From Morella rubra (Eukaryota > Streptophyta > Magnoliopsida > Fagales > Myricaceae): a DNA stretch of 64,000 bases. The notes beneath the pieces were generated by a model that had not been told where the DNA came from, searched no databases, and was given only the letters and a program-made list of their open reading frames with translations. The stretch spans positions 12,163,048 through 12,227,047 of the forward strand of contig CM025851.1 of NCBI GenBank assembly GCA_003952965.2. Reading direction: 5' to 3'. Both the position numbers and the translations under genes were made by a program. This document shows positions 22,951 to 33,570 of the stretch, piece after piece. Position 1 is the first letter of the stretch. Every line of letters begins with the position of its first letter.

Positions 22951-23128
22951 CAACCATACATTTCTTTTCTCAATAATTCAGGATAGTGCAAAAACTTAAA
23001 GAGTCTAGAAGTAAAATTTTAATGTCTAAATTGACATTGAAGGAAACCTAAACTGATTGATGCTACTAGTCTCCAAGTCGGGGTCTCACAGTGGCACACT
23101 AGCAAAATCTATCTATAAATATATTAGG

Positions 23129-23613
23129 GTTAAAGAATTTTTTGATTCCTTGGTTTTACCTTTATTTCAAAAATGGTCTTTAGATTTGCAATTAAGCATA
23201 AGTAGTCCTCGGGTTTGGAGAAAGAGAACAAGATCCCTCCGTCAGTATGTCGTCCAGTTAATAGATTGACACGTCATACCCAATAAAATTGTGTCACATG
23301 TTCAATCAACCAAATCACAGATTTTCCACGTCAAATAAAAAAATATTAAAATTATAAAAAATTTGAAACAACAAAGAAAATAAAATAAAATAATTTTTTT
23401 ATTTTTATCTGACTATGAGTCTGATTTGGCTAATTAGACACGTTGCATAATTTTATTAAGTATGATGTGTTAATCCGTTAACTTTAGATGACAAACCGAC
23501 AAAAATATTGTTTTTACTCTGTCCAAATTCGAGAACGACCTATGATCAATTGTAAAATTCAATGACTATTTTTTAAATAAAGACAAAACTAGGAACCAAA
23601 AGTGTCTTTTAAC
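23129..23613. mobile_element. Foldback element with arms of about 100 bp
   Basis: The left end (gttaaagaattttttgattc) pairs with the complement of the right end (gttaaaagacacttttggtt). Pairing continues through tttatttcaaaaatggtctt versus tttatttaaaaaatagtcat and on to the ttctcg region. Length is about 485 bp. The structure is typical of non-autonomous Mutator-like foldback elements. A clear target duplication was not found. Confidence 0.6.
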
Positions 23614-23713
23614 TGAAAATATTAATAATAGGCTGCCTTCTCACTCTTTGTTAATTTCAGAAAATGGGAATTTTTCACTCCTAAACAAAACAATACACGC
23701 AAAGCTTGTTTAG

Positions 23714-24513
23714 GCTAACACCTGCTGACTTCTATCATTTGGTGGATCCTGGGGTGAGCGTTGAATTTTCCACGAGATTCCTGGCGCCACGACAAAAATT
23801 TCGTCCTGAAGGTGTTCTTTTAGCCACGAATTTCATGTCGTCATAGATCACATCGTCGATGGTCACTTTTGAAACTCGTGCCTCGTTTGAGCTCGTCTGT
23901 GACGGCGCGTGGTGATGGCGATGTTGGAGATGGTGCGGGATCTTGTATCTGGGAAGGCTGGAGGGACTAACCAGCGTGATGCAGGCTGCTGCCTTGTAGT
24001 AGATCTTTGTGGATAAGTGTGGTTTTCCAAGGGCACAGCGAAACTGGGCCGCAACTGTGGAGTGGTGTGCGGTGAATCTGAAATGTAACTCCCATAGATC
24101 TCTTGTTAACAGGTTGGTTTTTTCAGCCTTTGTCTATCCTATTTGGCGAGAGAGGAACCAGAGGTGTTTTGCTAACAAGGCTAGGCGACTAGTGCATGTA
24201 TTGTTGGAGATCATGTCTCTTGTTAAGGCGAGAGTGAACACATTTGGTAGAATTCAGAAGACGGCCTATAATATTCAGCTCCTTGCGACGCGGAGTGTCT
24301 CTCTCGTTGTAGTGGGTTGACATTCTATGTTGTTGTTGTTGCAGTCTGTTGTGTTGTAGATTGCTTGGTTGATTGAGTGTAGATTTACTGTAGATTGCTT
24401 GTACTCCGGAGGGTGTGTTTATTGGGTTGTTATTGTATCTTTTCTTTGGCTTTTTGCCTTTTTGAGAATATATTGACAGTTAGCAAAAAAAAAAAAAAAA
24501 AGAAGCTAACACC
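23714..24513 (+). mobile_element. 5'-truncated LINE with target duplication
   Basis: A 9-bp direct repeat, GCTAACACC, lies at 23714-23722 and 24505-24513. It brackets a LINE 3' end that finishes in an A17 tail (24485-24501). Frames near 24040-24320 encode the tail of a plant L1-type reverse transcriptase, including RLVFSAFVYPIWRERNQR. The open frame ends at 24320. The 5' part is missing, as is usual for LINE copies. Confidence 0.8.
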
Positions 24514-25240
24514 AGAAGGAAGCCGTGCGCCACCTTTTGGTTCCAGCCTACACTTTTCACTGAATCGGATCCGGAGAAGTTGGAGCGAGTCTTTGGATCC
24601 GAGTAGGTATTATGCACACTTGGCTTGATTGTACAAGGTCTATATGGCCATTTGAACTAAAGTCTTTATGGCCGTTTATTATATGGCCCGTTGGGCTTTT
24701 AAATGGGTTGTTTGATGCCTTGGATCTTTTTAATCAGCCCTGGGGGCCCGTTAGTATGCAGCCCTTATGTAAGAACCTTTTATGTTAAATGAATTTCACT
24801 ATTGCTAAAAAAAAAAAGAAAAAAAGGTGTCGACTTTCATAGCCTTACTTTTGACAGCCAAAGTCGAGCACTCAACAAAGCAATGGAACATCAGTACGGA
24901 TACGAAACTTTGGGTCGTTATCCGGGATGGGTTTGTGCCCCACCACGTTCAGCTAATCAACCAAAATGCTGTGCTGTATTTCATTATTGCTAACCAATCT
25001 ACTCAACTATGATGAATGATGATATCGCATAGGAAACTTTAGGTTGCACCTAAAAAACGTGTAGTTCTCGTACCCACTATTGTTCCCTTAAAGTACTAGG
25101 AAACGATTAATTTACTCTCCCCGAAAAGAAAAAAAGAGATAAAAATATTTCGGTGTCTAACACTTGGCTGGATAACTTCTTTACCTCGTATTAATTGGTT
25201 TTATAGGCGTTTAAAAGGGTAAGCTTGTGCTTAGTTTATT
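24514..25240. other. Intergenic with an extra A-rich tail
   Basis: A run of A with one G (about 24809-24827) follows aatttcactattgct and looks like another retroposon tail. No coding motif precedes it, so its parent element is unknown. Nothing else was recognised. Confidence 0.35.
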
Positions 25241-25242
25241 TT

Positions 25243-25495
25243 CTTAGGAGTTGCCTAAGACGAGAACCCATGATCCTGCTAAGCTAATAGTTCATCCAAC
25301 TTGGCCGTTTCATAAACAAACAAATAACAAAAGCCTAAAGAACAAAGAGACATAAGTGTTCGGTCACCGTGCCCGAATTCAATAATTCAAGCAATCTTTT
25401 GTTTTTCGTTGGGGTTGCCTAAGATGAGAAGCCATGCTAGTGCTAAGCCTAGAAACAGTACATCCACTATGGCCTGCTTACTCAAAAACAAAAAA
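25243..25495. repeat. Tandem duplicate block near the second inhibitor gene
   Basis: Two copies (about 25243-25330 and 25408-25480) share gttgcctaaga-gagaa-cca, tgctaagc and catcca-c-tggcc. A trailing piece, tgcccgaattcaataa, occurs at 25371 and again near 25891. The foldback element at 25502-25851 lies inside this tandem region. Confidence 0.6.
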
Positions 25496-25501
25496 AGAAA
25501 A

Positions 25502-25851
25502 GGGGAAAATACACTTTTCACCCACAAACTACCAGTAGTGACATTTTACACTTTGCACCCTAAACTACCAATTTTGACACATTGCACCCTTTAACTACCA
25601 ATTTTTAACACTTTGCACCCTTATCAAATTTTCAAACTAAAATGACGATAATGCCTTAGATATTGTTGTCAATTCATTAATTTCTCAAGGGTATTACTGT
25701 CAAATATAGGGTGCAAAGTGTTTAATATTAGTAGTTAAGGGTGTAATGTGTCAAAGTGGTAGTTTAGGGTGCAAAATGTATAACATTGGTAACAATGTCT
25801 TAAAGATGGTAGTTTGGTAGTGTGTTTGTGGGTGAAAAGTGTATTTTCCCC
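25502..25851. mobile_element. Foldback MITE with 9-bp target duplication
   Basis: The ends are GGGGAAAATACACTTTTCAC and its complement at the right. The arms extend through cacccacaaactacca and repeated ttgcaccct motifs. A perfect direct repeat, AAAAGAAAA, flanks it (25493-25501 and 25852-25860). The 9-bp duplication and the long palindromic layout indicate a non-autonomous Mutator-like foldback element. Confidence 0.8.
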
Positions 25852-26029
25852 AAAAGAAAAACAAAGAACAAAACTATTCGTTAGGTCCACTGCCCGAATT
25901 CAATAAGTTTATAAAACTTCATTTGAACAACCGATCGGCTCATAACAAGGCAAAGGATTCACCCGTCTTTATCGCTCGTCTAAATACCCATCTGCTTCGG
26001 TAAAGAAGGGAACGAAGAGAAAAGAGGAT

Positions 26030-26351
26030 ATGGCAACGTATTGCAACGGTGAGGTTTTTGTATTCTTTGCACACCATACTTATGTCTATTTAGCCGAACA
26101 TATATAGTAGTTGCGGATAACAAGTGTATGGGTTCGTGTTGGTTAAAACTACAGGTAAGAGTTCATGGCCAGAGCTAGTGGGAATCAATGGAGAGGCTGC
26201 CGTAGCAATTATAATGAGAGAGAACCCGAGGGTGGTCAGGGCTGGGACCTTCAGAGAAGGATCAAGAATGACCACAGATTTCCGGTGTGACAGGGTCCGA
26301 GTCTGGGTTGATGACCATGACATTGTGACTTCGGTGCCTAAAATTGGCTAG
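26030..26351 (+). CDS. Potato inhibitor I family serine protease inhibitor, copy 2
   Basis: This 71-aa paralogue has the same gene structure as copy 1. The exons are 26030-26048 and 26155-26351, with the intron at the identical place (after base 1 of codon 7). The N-terminus MATYCNGKSSWPELVGINGE matches the family. The loop reads GSRMTTDFRCDRVRVWVD; by alignment to CI-2, P1 is Thr47 with P2 Thr46 and P1' Asp48. Cys5 and Cys51 can form the family disulfide. It ends VPKIG. The loop residues differ from copy 1 (P1 Gln) while the framework is shared, which suggests divergence of target range after duplication. No signal peptide is visible. Flanking direct repeats at 25.2-25.9 kb show the upstream region was rearranged. 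Confidence 0.92.
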
Positions 26352-28090
26352 CTTAAGCTGTTCGCTGTGGCATGCTATTGGAGTTTTGCTGTAATAATTT
26401 TGTTTTGTGAAGAAACCTACTCTTATTTGTGGTTTCTCGTTCCTGCTGTTTGGTGTTCTCTTGAAATGTGTCCAAGCGCTTCTCTGCTTGGAATATGTCC
26501 AACTGCTTTTCCACTTGGTGTGCCTTATTATCTCTAAATCTTCAACTACGTATGCAAATTTCTTATGTTTTCTTTTTATGGCGTTGCCGTTATTTGGATA
26601 TCACTTCTGTCAGTTCTCTGCTTTGCTAGCCAAATCTTGATCTTCCCATTCCATATTACGGAATTTGCACAAATTAAAAGTAATATTTCGGTTTTTTGTT
26701 CTTCCTCAGCAAATCAAAGCCACCGTATTTGTAGCAACAAGCTGCATAAAAAGTCCAATACGAATTCCTCTAAACATGGGCCAAAGGCCCAAAGCAAAGA
26801 AAATTTCCCCGAGCAGAGAGGCTGTACAAAGTGGCTCAGGTAGGGTGGCACCAACAAAAACCACATGGGGCAGTGTCAATGCGTGGGTCCAGATAGGTAA
26901 ATTCTAAGGGGTCCAAATGAACCGTTAAGATTAACTCTCAATAAATTCAAATAATATATAGGTGGCTGATAATTTTATCCCCTCATTAATTAAGGAGGCA
27001 CCCTTTAGTATTTTTGGATGTGCTGGAAATTAATTCTAACTATCCGTGTGTACCTACGTGGATGAAATCATTTTCTTAATTTTGGTTTTGCTCTTGACAA
27101 ATGTAAGATTTTTGAACTAGGCAAAGCAAACTTTCTTTTTTGATGAGCAACTATACACAAACTCTTAAAACGGTTATTATCATTTTCGCCTTACTCCATG
27201 GCTCCATCTAACTATTTTTCTTATTCTTGCTCATGTCTTGTAACGAGGAAATTCCATATATCTAACAAAACCCTATTCAGTACACTAATTCTCTTTCCAT
27301 ATTCTTCTCTTTCTGCTGTTTTGACTTTTTCGACCTCAGAACCACGTGTCTAGATATTCTCCTGAAACAAGGGAATTTGTCAGTAATTAGGTGCCCAAAA
27401 TCAGCGTCAAAAAATAAATCCTTACCCATATAGTTTTCTTTTTATCTGTCGGAGTTTGGGACAAACACAAAAGATGGGTGAGATTGTCCCCGTTCAATAG
27501 TACTTTGTCGACCTTTTGCGGGTCAAGTCGTAGCTTAGAAACTTGACCTCTAAATGCTCGGATTCTACCAGCAGCTGTGTTTTACCAGAGAAGAGAAGTC
27601 GAACCATGACATCTCCTTCAAAGTTAGACATTTTGTTACGACGCCGTAAATGAAAAACTACTGAGGAAGCGGATAATAGAGGAGGAGGACCATCGAAGAG
27701 TTTGAATCGCATAGCGTTTTGCGAGTTCAAGGTCTTTGTGCCGATCTGCAAGTCTTGCGGTTAACGTGCCGCACATTTGGGATTGAGGCGGCAATAATCA
27801 ACCATCCACTTAAACAATGCGTACTACGTTTAGCAGAGTCAACATTACTGAAACTCAACCTTATGAACCATAGTGGAGGGGAGATTGAGAGTATATTCTC
27901 CCTACCAGGATTGACTATAGTAGTATTGAGGAATCCCTTACAAGAGGCGTAGACGATTTCAGAGTCCACAAAGCAGGATGATGGAGAAATTTTGCATGGG
28001 CGCTTTCTTACGATAGACTGAACCATAAATTAACCCTACTCGGTCAACTAAACTATTGACAATTTGACGTGATACTTATTCTTTAACATC
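26352..28090. other. Intergenic; no confident gene
   Basis: The region 27490-28020 has open frames on both strands and an LRR-like rhythm on the plus strand (LLKLNLMNHSGGEIESI), but the frame breaks on both sides and I recognise no family. It may be a remnant. Nothing else was seen. Confidence 0.35.
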
Positions 28091-28100
28091 TTCGTTGATA

Positions 28101-28214
28101 ACCTATCGGTTAGCTCAAGTGGTAGTAGAGTTCTCTTGAGATGCAAGTTACATGCATACTCAGGGGTTTAAACTACCACTTCGTAAAAACATCATGACTT
28201 ACACAAGAGGTCAG
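28101..28214 (+). mobile_element. tRNA-derived SINE-like sequence
   Basis: A box A-like motif, TAGCTCAAGTGGT (28111-28123), and a box B-like motif, GGGTTTAAACTACC (28164-28177), stand at typical Pol III spacing. The unit precedes a T18 run (28215-28232). The run could be the SINE tail, or the complement of the poly(A) tail of the minus-strand LINE remnant beyond it. Confidence 0.5.
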
Positions 28215-28620
28215 TTTTTTTTTTTTTTTTTTCTTAAAATACCTCATCATATTAAAAAGGAACTAAAACAAAATAGAGTTCGAATCACAAAGGATAATAA
28301 ATGACAGAATAACAAAAATATCGACAAAGCCAAAAAGACTAGAACGAGCAACCCATTGAGCCAACAAATAGGCTTGATGATTCAACCTCCGTGGCACCTA
28401 GTGAATTGTCCAAGCCGATTGTCCCTTGAAAGCATTACAGATAGAAGTAACCAAGTCTGCAATCTTCCAACACATGAGGAGGAGAGGTTGAGAGACATCC
28501 GAACAGAGAACCTTAGAGTCAGATTCAAAGATCACATGCGACAATTGCTTGGAAAGAGCAAGCTCTACTGCACGAACAGCAGCCACAACTTCTCCCACTA
28601 AAAGGTCCATAGCCCGAATT
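28215..28620 (-). pseudogene. LINE-type RNase H remnant with poly(A) tail
   Basis: On the minus strand the frame from 28610 encodes an RNase H-like fold segment of plant non-LTR elements (RVT_3 type): VVAAVRAVELALSKQ, VIFESDSKVL, then WTIH, a stop, VPRRLNHQAYLLAQWV. The in-frame stop shows decay. The A-tract (complement of T18 at 28215-28232) marks the 3' end. RVT_3-like domains also occur in host genes, but the tail favours a retroelement. Confidence 0.65.
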
Positions 28621-29699
28621 CACTCCATGCACACCGTATAGAGAGAGCTAGAGGAATTTCGAACAGAGACGGTTATGTACGATCCTTCTTAATGAACAAT
28701 AATGTCAAAGTTGATCTTTAACCAATCTCAGTCAACTAATAAATTCTGAGACTTGACATGACATTAAATCTAATTCGTATAAATATTAGACTATATCTAT
28801 CTAAACACGATATCTATGGATACACGACTTTCTTTCTTTACCCTCCAAAAAGAAACAAAACATCTTCTCTGATAGAGATTCAACCCCATAATCTCTCTCC
28901 ATACACTCACTTTCCCAACTAACAGCTGACGGCTAAGGTAAAAGGACAGCTGCCCGACTGAGTAGCTCTTGTCAATAAACAGCGGCCCACAAAATATATC
29001 ATGCTGTAGTCAACAAAGATAACGTCCTCGATTATGATACGCAATTAATTTTAAACAATAGCAGAGCCCATCGTCTGAGTCATCTACGCACTGAAGGAGC
29101 TTTACAAAATGGTATTCACCAGTTAGGCATAGCCCACAAACACATAAATACACTGGCCTAATCGTAGTTGGCGTCTTGCAGACTACATGGGATGATATAT
29201 ATGCACGGCCCCATAACCAAAATGGTGATATTAATGCTAATGACCTCCTTATCTTCTTCCATCTTCTCGGCAGCCAAGCGGAACAATAAAAGTGAAGAAT
29301 ATGAGAACAATATTCTAAGCTAGCCTTGGGCTCATAGATTTCAAAGGAATAGTAACTCAGCCACTTGGGAAGAAGTGGATGGCAGCAAATCAGTCGACTG
29401 GAATACCAATTCCATATAGATGTGGTACGTACATCTGAAAAAAGCTAAGGTCCTATAAAATGGTGACTCCCTTCCGATTTTTTTTCTCACTCGTGAGGGT
29501 ATTTATTCCTCAAAAACTGATATATTTTTTTTATTCCATCAGAAACAAAAAGACCAAACAAATACAATAAGAATACATTATTTATGGACACAATGGACAT
29601 ATATACAAGATCTGTAATGAAAAGAACAAACGAAGACATCAAAATACGTACTTTTTAACCTGCAATCTAGGATTCCTATATCATTTGTCCTCAAGAATT
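28621..29699. other. Intergenic; nothing recognised
   Basis: No coding motif, tandem repeat or terminal inverted repeat was seen. The stretch nearest 29700 probably includes the 3' UTR of the CTNIP precursor gene. Confidence 0.4.
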
Positions 29700-29880
29700 A
29701 CACCGAGTAATCAGAACGTGAGCATGAAGGTTCTGAAAAGAATCAAGAGAAAAATGAATTTCAATCGAGTGTCTTCAGCGTTGTAGTCTGCTTCATTTCT
29801 GTTTGGTAGCAACCCCAAACGGGACCAGCAGACGTGGGTAAGCGCTAGCCCGCGGCAAAGCATGACCAACATAGTGCATT

Positions 29881-30090
29881 TCACGGACAGCCTGATCCGC
29901 CTGTGCCTGGGATGTAGGTGCACCCAGAGGGATCAGAGCCCTGGACGGGACCCCTCTGAAGAGACTGCAAACTAAGCTCTTTGTTCATCAACCCTCCATC
30001 ATCGTGTAACAGTCTACTAGCTTTGTATAGTTGGACATGAAGAAGAGACAGCAGAAGCAGCACCGCAAAAACAATATTTAGAAGTCTCAT
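29881..30090 (-). CDS. CTNIP/SCREW-type phytocytokine precursor
   Basis: This precursor of 69 aa would be secreted and cleaved to release a small signalling peptide. It has a basic-hydrophobic signal peptide (MRLLNIVFAVLLLLSLLHVQ), a variable middle, and a conserved C-terminus SDPSGCTYIPGTGGSGCP. The C-T-x-I-P core followed by Gly-rich spacing and a second Cys before the final Pro is the hallmark of the CTNIP (SCREW) family, whose Arabidopsis members act through the receptor kinase HSL3/NUT to tune immunity and stomatal water loss. Tyr replaces the Asn of the name-giving CTNIP. Cys57 and Cys68 probably pair. The start is the only upstream ATG giving a signal peptide, and a TATA box stands about 65 bp upstream. 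No intron is needed. Confidence 0.82.
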   Translation of the reverse strand: MRLLNIVFAVLLLLSLLHVQLYKASRLLHDDGGLMNKELSLQSLQRGPVQGSDPSGCTYIPGTGGSGCP

Positions 30091-30152
30091 ATTCTTTGGT
30101 GAGAAAAATAAGACAAACCAGTATGAATGATTAATTCATGAGGGAGCTATAG

Positions 30153-30160
30153 TATTTATA
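30153..30160 (-). promoter_or_regulatory. TATA box of the CTNIP precursor gene
   Basis: The minus strand reads TATAAATA, with the ATG about 63 bp downstream. Confidence 0.6.
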
Positions 30161-30209
30161 ATGGAAATCTCTTTGAGAATGAAGCTACTATTTGTGCTGT
30201 TGGGAGATT

Positions 30210-30387
30210 TTGACTTTTGAGTACATGGTGTTATTTCCTACAGACCAAAAATGTGAATGGGTCGTAATAAGCAGGCTTTTGGCCTTAAATTCCAGTGTTT
30301 TTCTTTTCCATGCTTATCTATGTGAGAATATTCTCATTGATTAGTTATGGGAATGAAGGGATTAAGGTACTGACGTGATCCTTGACC
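30210..30387. promoter_or_regulatory. Two W-box motifs upstream of the CTNIP precursor gene
   Basis: TTGACT (30210-30215) and TTGACC (30382-30387) match the WRKY W-box TTGAC(C/T), and a TGACG motif lies at 30371. They are within 300 bp of the gene. WRKY control would suit a defence peptide, but such short motifs are common by chance. Confidence 0.35.
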
Positions 30388-31690
30388 AATGAAACAGAAG
30401 TTTTGATAGTTTGATTTCAACTTTCACTATTATTCAATCCGTTTACGTAAGCTTTAGCTTATGGGAGATTCCGTTTGAGGAAATTTCTAGGGAGCAAGCA
30501 AGTTGCTTGAAGCCTTGAATGTTTCAAGTCTGATTAAAAAATAGTCGTGTGGTCAAGTTTCACAAAATCTGAGAGACCAAAAATAGGTCAGTAAATTCAC
30601 AGGAGATGATGTAATCATGAGTTGTCATCCCCCCATTAGCGTTGAAAATTCCAATTCCGGACGGGATCTCTCTGTTTGTCTCTCTCTGTGTACCCAGCTG
30701 GCGGTATACGCGCACAAGATCGAGGGGTGGAATTTATGGCTTGGGGAATCGAGGGACATATGTTGCCAAATTGCAGGGGAAAGCTAATGCAGGAAGATGG
30801 AAAAGAATTGAGAGCGGCAACCAGTACGTCAAATGCAGGAGCGAGATCTCACCACCATAAGGGTTACCCGTAGTCTTTGAAAAAAAGAAAAAAGGGGAAA
30901 ACTTCCAGCCACGGGCACCAAATCTGAGTAAAATCTGATGTGGGAGAAATTGCAATTCTCTTGTGTGCTTTTATGCAATTAAATTGATGACAAGAGGGTT
31001 ACTGAAATGTGAGAAGAGAGTTGTTATCTACAACTCCTTTAGTCCAAAACGGCAAAAAACTTCAGAGAGATGCCAGCCACTGACGACGCCCGAAACTAGA
31101 AAAAGCTGCTGGGGCTTAATTACTTTCTTCCTTGGCCAGTTGGCCTCCTCCTGATCAGTGACAAAAGAACTTGGTTTGTGCAAGGCTGAACAGCACAAAA
31201 TAAACAATGAAGCTCCGCCTAGTTTACAAATTAAGCAGATCCTTTTTTTTCTTTTTTGAAATTTGAGCAATTAAGCAAATCCATTCAATCCACCATGCAA
31301 ACAAATTAATCTTTATCAACAGAGAACAACTAATGTTGCATGCAGCGTCGGCATGAAGACAAATTACTCCACCTAATGATGATCCAAGTTTGTTGGGCAA
31401 GAATACTCCAATGATCATGCAGATGTTTTTGGAAAATCGAAAACCTATCAATACACTCTAAGGACCACGCGGATGCTTTCGGAATTCCATCGTCCTCCAG
31501 GAGAGAAGTTAAATTTAATTAAGTTATTATTATCAAACATCACACGGGCAAAACAACTTTTTGGTCCGATAAAAATTAACCCATAGTGCTTTAGTGGAGC
31601 CTTACAAGTCATTCTTGGATCATACTCCTTACATATGTGAGAAAAAATTTCTTTTGTTGGTTAATTTGGAAGAAAAGAATGAATACTGTT
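30388..31690. other. Intergenic; nothing recognised
   Basis: Short ORFs on both strands lack known motifs. No repeat structure was noticed. Confidence 0.4.
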
Positions 31691-31695
31691 TTTTT

Positions 31696-32085
31696 TTAGT
31701 CAAATATATTTTGCATCCTTCAACTATGTAAGTCTTGACACTTTGCATCCTAATATATTATTTTTATTATATGGTATTCACTGACTTTTGATTTTAGACA
31801 CTCTGTACCCTCCCTTAAAATTTTTGATTAATTTGAACAAAAAATTATTTTTGTCGTGCTAAATGATAATTTTGTTCCCATAAATTTTTTTTGTAGTAAC
31901 CATTTTATAAGAGTAAAATCGTAATTTTAAAGACCAAGAAATAAATTTCAAATTTTTAATTAAGAGTATAAAGTGTCTGAAATCAATAGTTGGTGGGTGT
32001 AATATGACAAAAATAATAGATAGGAGTGTAAAATGTCAAAACTCTTAAAATTAGAATGTGCAAAATGTATCTCTCTTCTTATTTT
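31696..32085. mobile_element. Degenerate foldback element
   Basis: The left part (tattttgcatccttcaacta, cactttgcatcct) is complementary in style to the right part (gagtgtaaaatgtcaaaac, gtgcaaaatgtatct). It resembles the foldback MITE at 25502-25851 with its ttgcaccct motifs, but the arms have diverged. Confidence 0.5.
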
Positions 32086-32384
32086 TTTTCTTTAGGGTAC
32101 AATAACGTTTATGCCCTAAATTTGGACAAATAGGCTTCTTTTCATAAATAAGTGAGAACCAACTTAGATAGTATTCGAATCGTTGGGCTCTAACCCATGC
32201 CAGCTATTTAGGGCCCTCTGTGGTGAGTTCATTATTAGACTGGGCCCAACAGTATTGACCATTCATGGGCAAATTTCGAAGGTGGTTGGTAGAAGCCAAA
32301 GGTACGTAATTGGAGGAGCGGTGGCTTATCCAACGAGATACCAGAGAACATTGGAGGATTTGGGTTGTGCTAAAAATCTGGTTG

Positions 32385-32770
32385 GCACCAAGCTTTGCTT
32401 TTGTGAAGATTAATACAGATGCAGCTGTAAGGAAGTCTTATGTAGCAGTGGCGTGCATATGCATTGATCATTAAGGGTTTTGCTTTATGTGCAAGATCAG
32501 AAATCCTTCCACGTATGTCTCCTCTAATGACATAGATTATGGCAATCCGAATGGCAATTGGGGAAGTATTATCGAGACAATTGGAGAAGGTGAATTTTGA
32601 AAGTGATTCCCTCATTTCTACTCGCTTGAGGGGGACTTGGATTCCATTATTGAAGTCATCCCTGAGATTATGAGTAGTAGGCCATCGTAAAGCTTTGCTA
32701 AAATTTCACGCTGAGCTAACTCTAGGACGGATTACTTGACTAAGTAGACTGCGGATAGGCGTTTTTTAAC
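32385..32770 (+). pseudogene. RNase H-like retroelement remnant
   Basis: The frame reads FAFVKINTDAAVRKSYVAVA, then (after stops) IMAIRMAIGEVLSRQLEKVN and FESDSL. These are RVT_3-type RNase H motifs of plant non-LTR elements. In-frame stops occur at several points. It is in the opposite orientation to the 28.2-28.6 kb copy and has no clear poly(A) tail. Confidence 0.6.
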
Positions 32771-32844
32771 TTAATTCCTTTTCATGTTGTTCCTGCCTTC
32801 TTGCTACTGTAGAATGTTGTATTTCTAGTTTGCATTGCATTTGT

Positions 32845-33010
32845 GTATCAAAAATTTTAATATAATTTTATTATAAGTTTACTTTTATAAATACACATCA
32901 AAATTTTACTTTTACTTTTATCTCTCATTCACCAATTCCAATACTACCTCTTTTTTAACATTAACACAAAATTTTATTAAAATTATTTTACATCCAAACA
33001 CTATATTGAT
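32845..33010. mobile_element. AT-rich MITE related to 11253-11598
   Basis: The sequence (attttaatataattttatta, attttacttttacttttat, cctcttttttaacattaaca, then catccaaacact) matches the complement of the right part of the 11.3-11.6 kb insertion. It ends in the ccaaacac terminus common to these elements. Confidence 0.5.
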
Positions 33011-33570
33011 TATTTGAATGAAAGTTCGTCGATTTAAAAAAAAAAACACATGGAGGAAATGAATACTACTTTTTCATATGCACATATATTTATTTATTGG
33101 CTCATGATATTCAATTTATGCACCAAATCTTGACAGCAGTCGCTCACACGATGTTTAAGACAGTTGAATGACCGAGTCACCTCGAGGAAACTACTGTCGC
33201 CGAATGAGGTGACTGACTCGTACTCTTTGAGGTTGCGAAGCCAGAGAGCGGAAGCATATGCCATATTAGTTCGAACTGCTATCTAGCAAATGAAATGTAA
33301 ACCAGGACATGGCGACGATACGGGTTTATCCTGGTTCAAATTTCACCCCAGCTTCAAAGTGTAGGAAAAACAACAGGACATATAACAACGCCTCATCTCT
33401 TAACTACCTCAGAGCTGGAAGCAAAGGCTGAGACAATCTTTACAAAATGTTTTCTTGTCAAAGGATTATAACCTCACTCCAAATCTAAGACCCAGCAATT
33501 TCCTCAAATAGATTATTACAACGGACTAAGACCCAACTAATTTGCAAGCAGACCCTGCCATAGTTCCCTT
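33011..33570 (-). other. 3' flank and probable 3' UTR of the TRAF1-like gene
   Basis: This lies immediately downstream of the stop codon at 33571-33573. No other gene was seen. A polyadenylation site could not be fixed. Confidence 0.4.

Noticed and set aside
27494..28026. Overlapping ORFs on both strands, one with an LRR-like rhythm
   Set aside because: Neither strand gives a continuous frame with recognisable motifs; possibly an old gene remnant but not supportable.
29711..29923. Second minus-strand ORF beside the CTNIP gene
   Set aside because: It overlaps the CTNIP coding 3' end in another frame and has no features; probably the 3' UTR.
30642..30873. Overlapping plus-strand ORFs near 30.7 kb
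   Set aside because: No motif, signal peptide or splice structure supports a gene.
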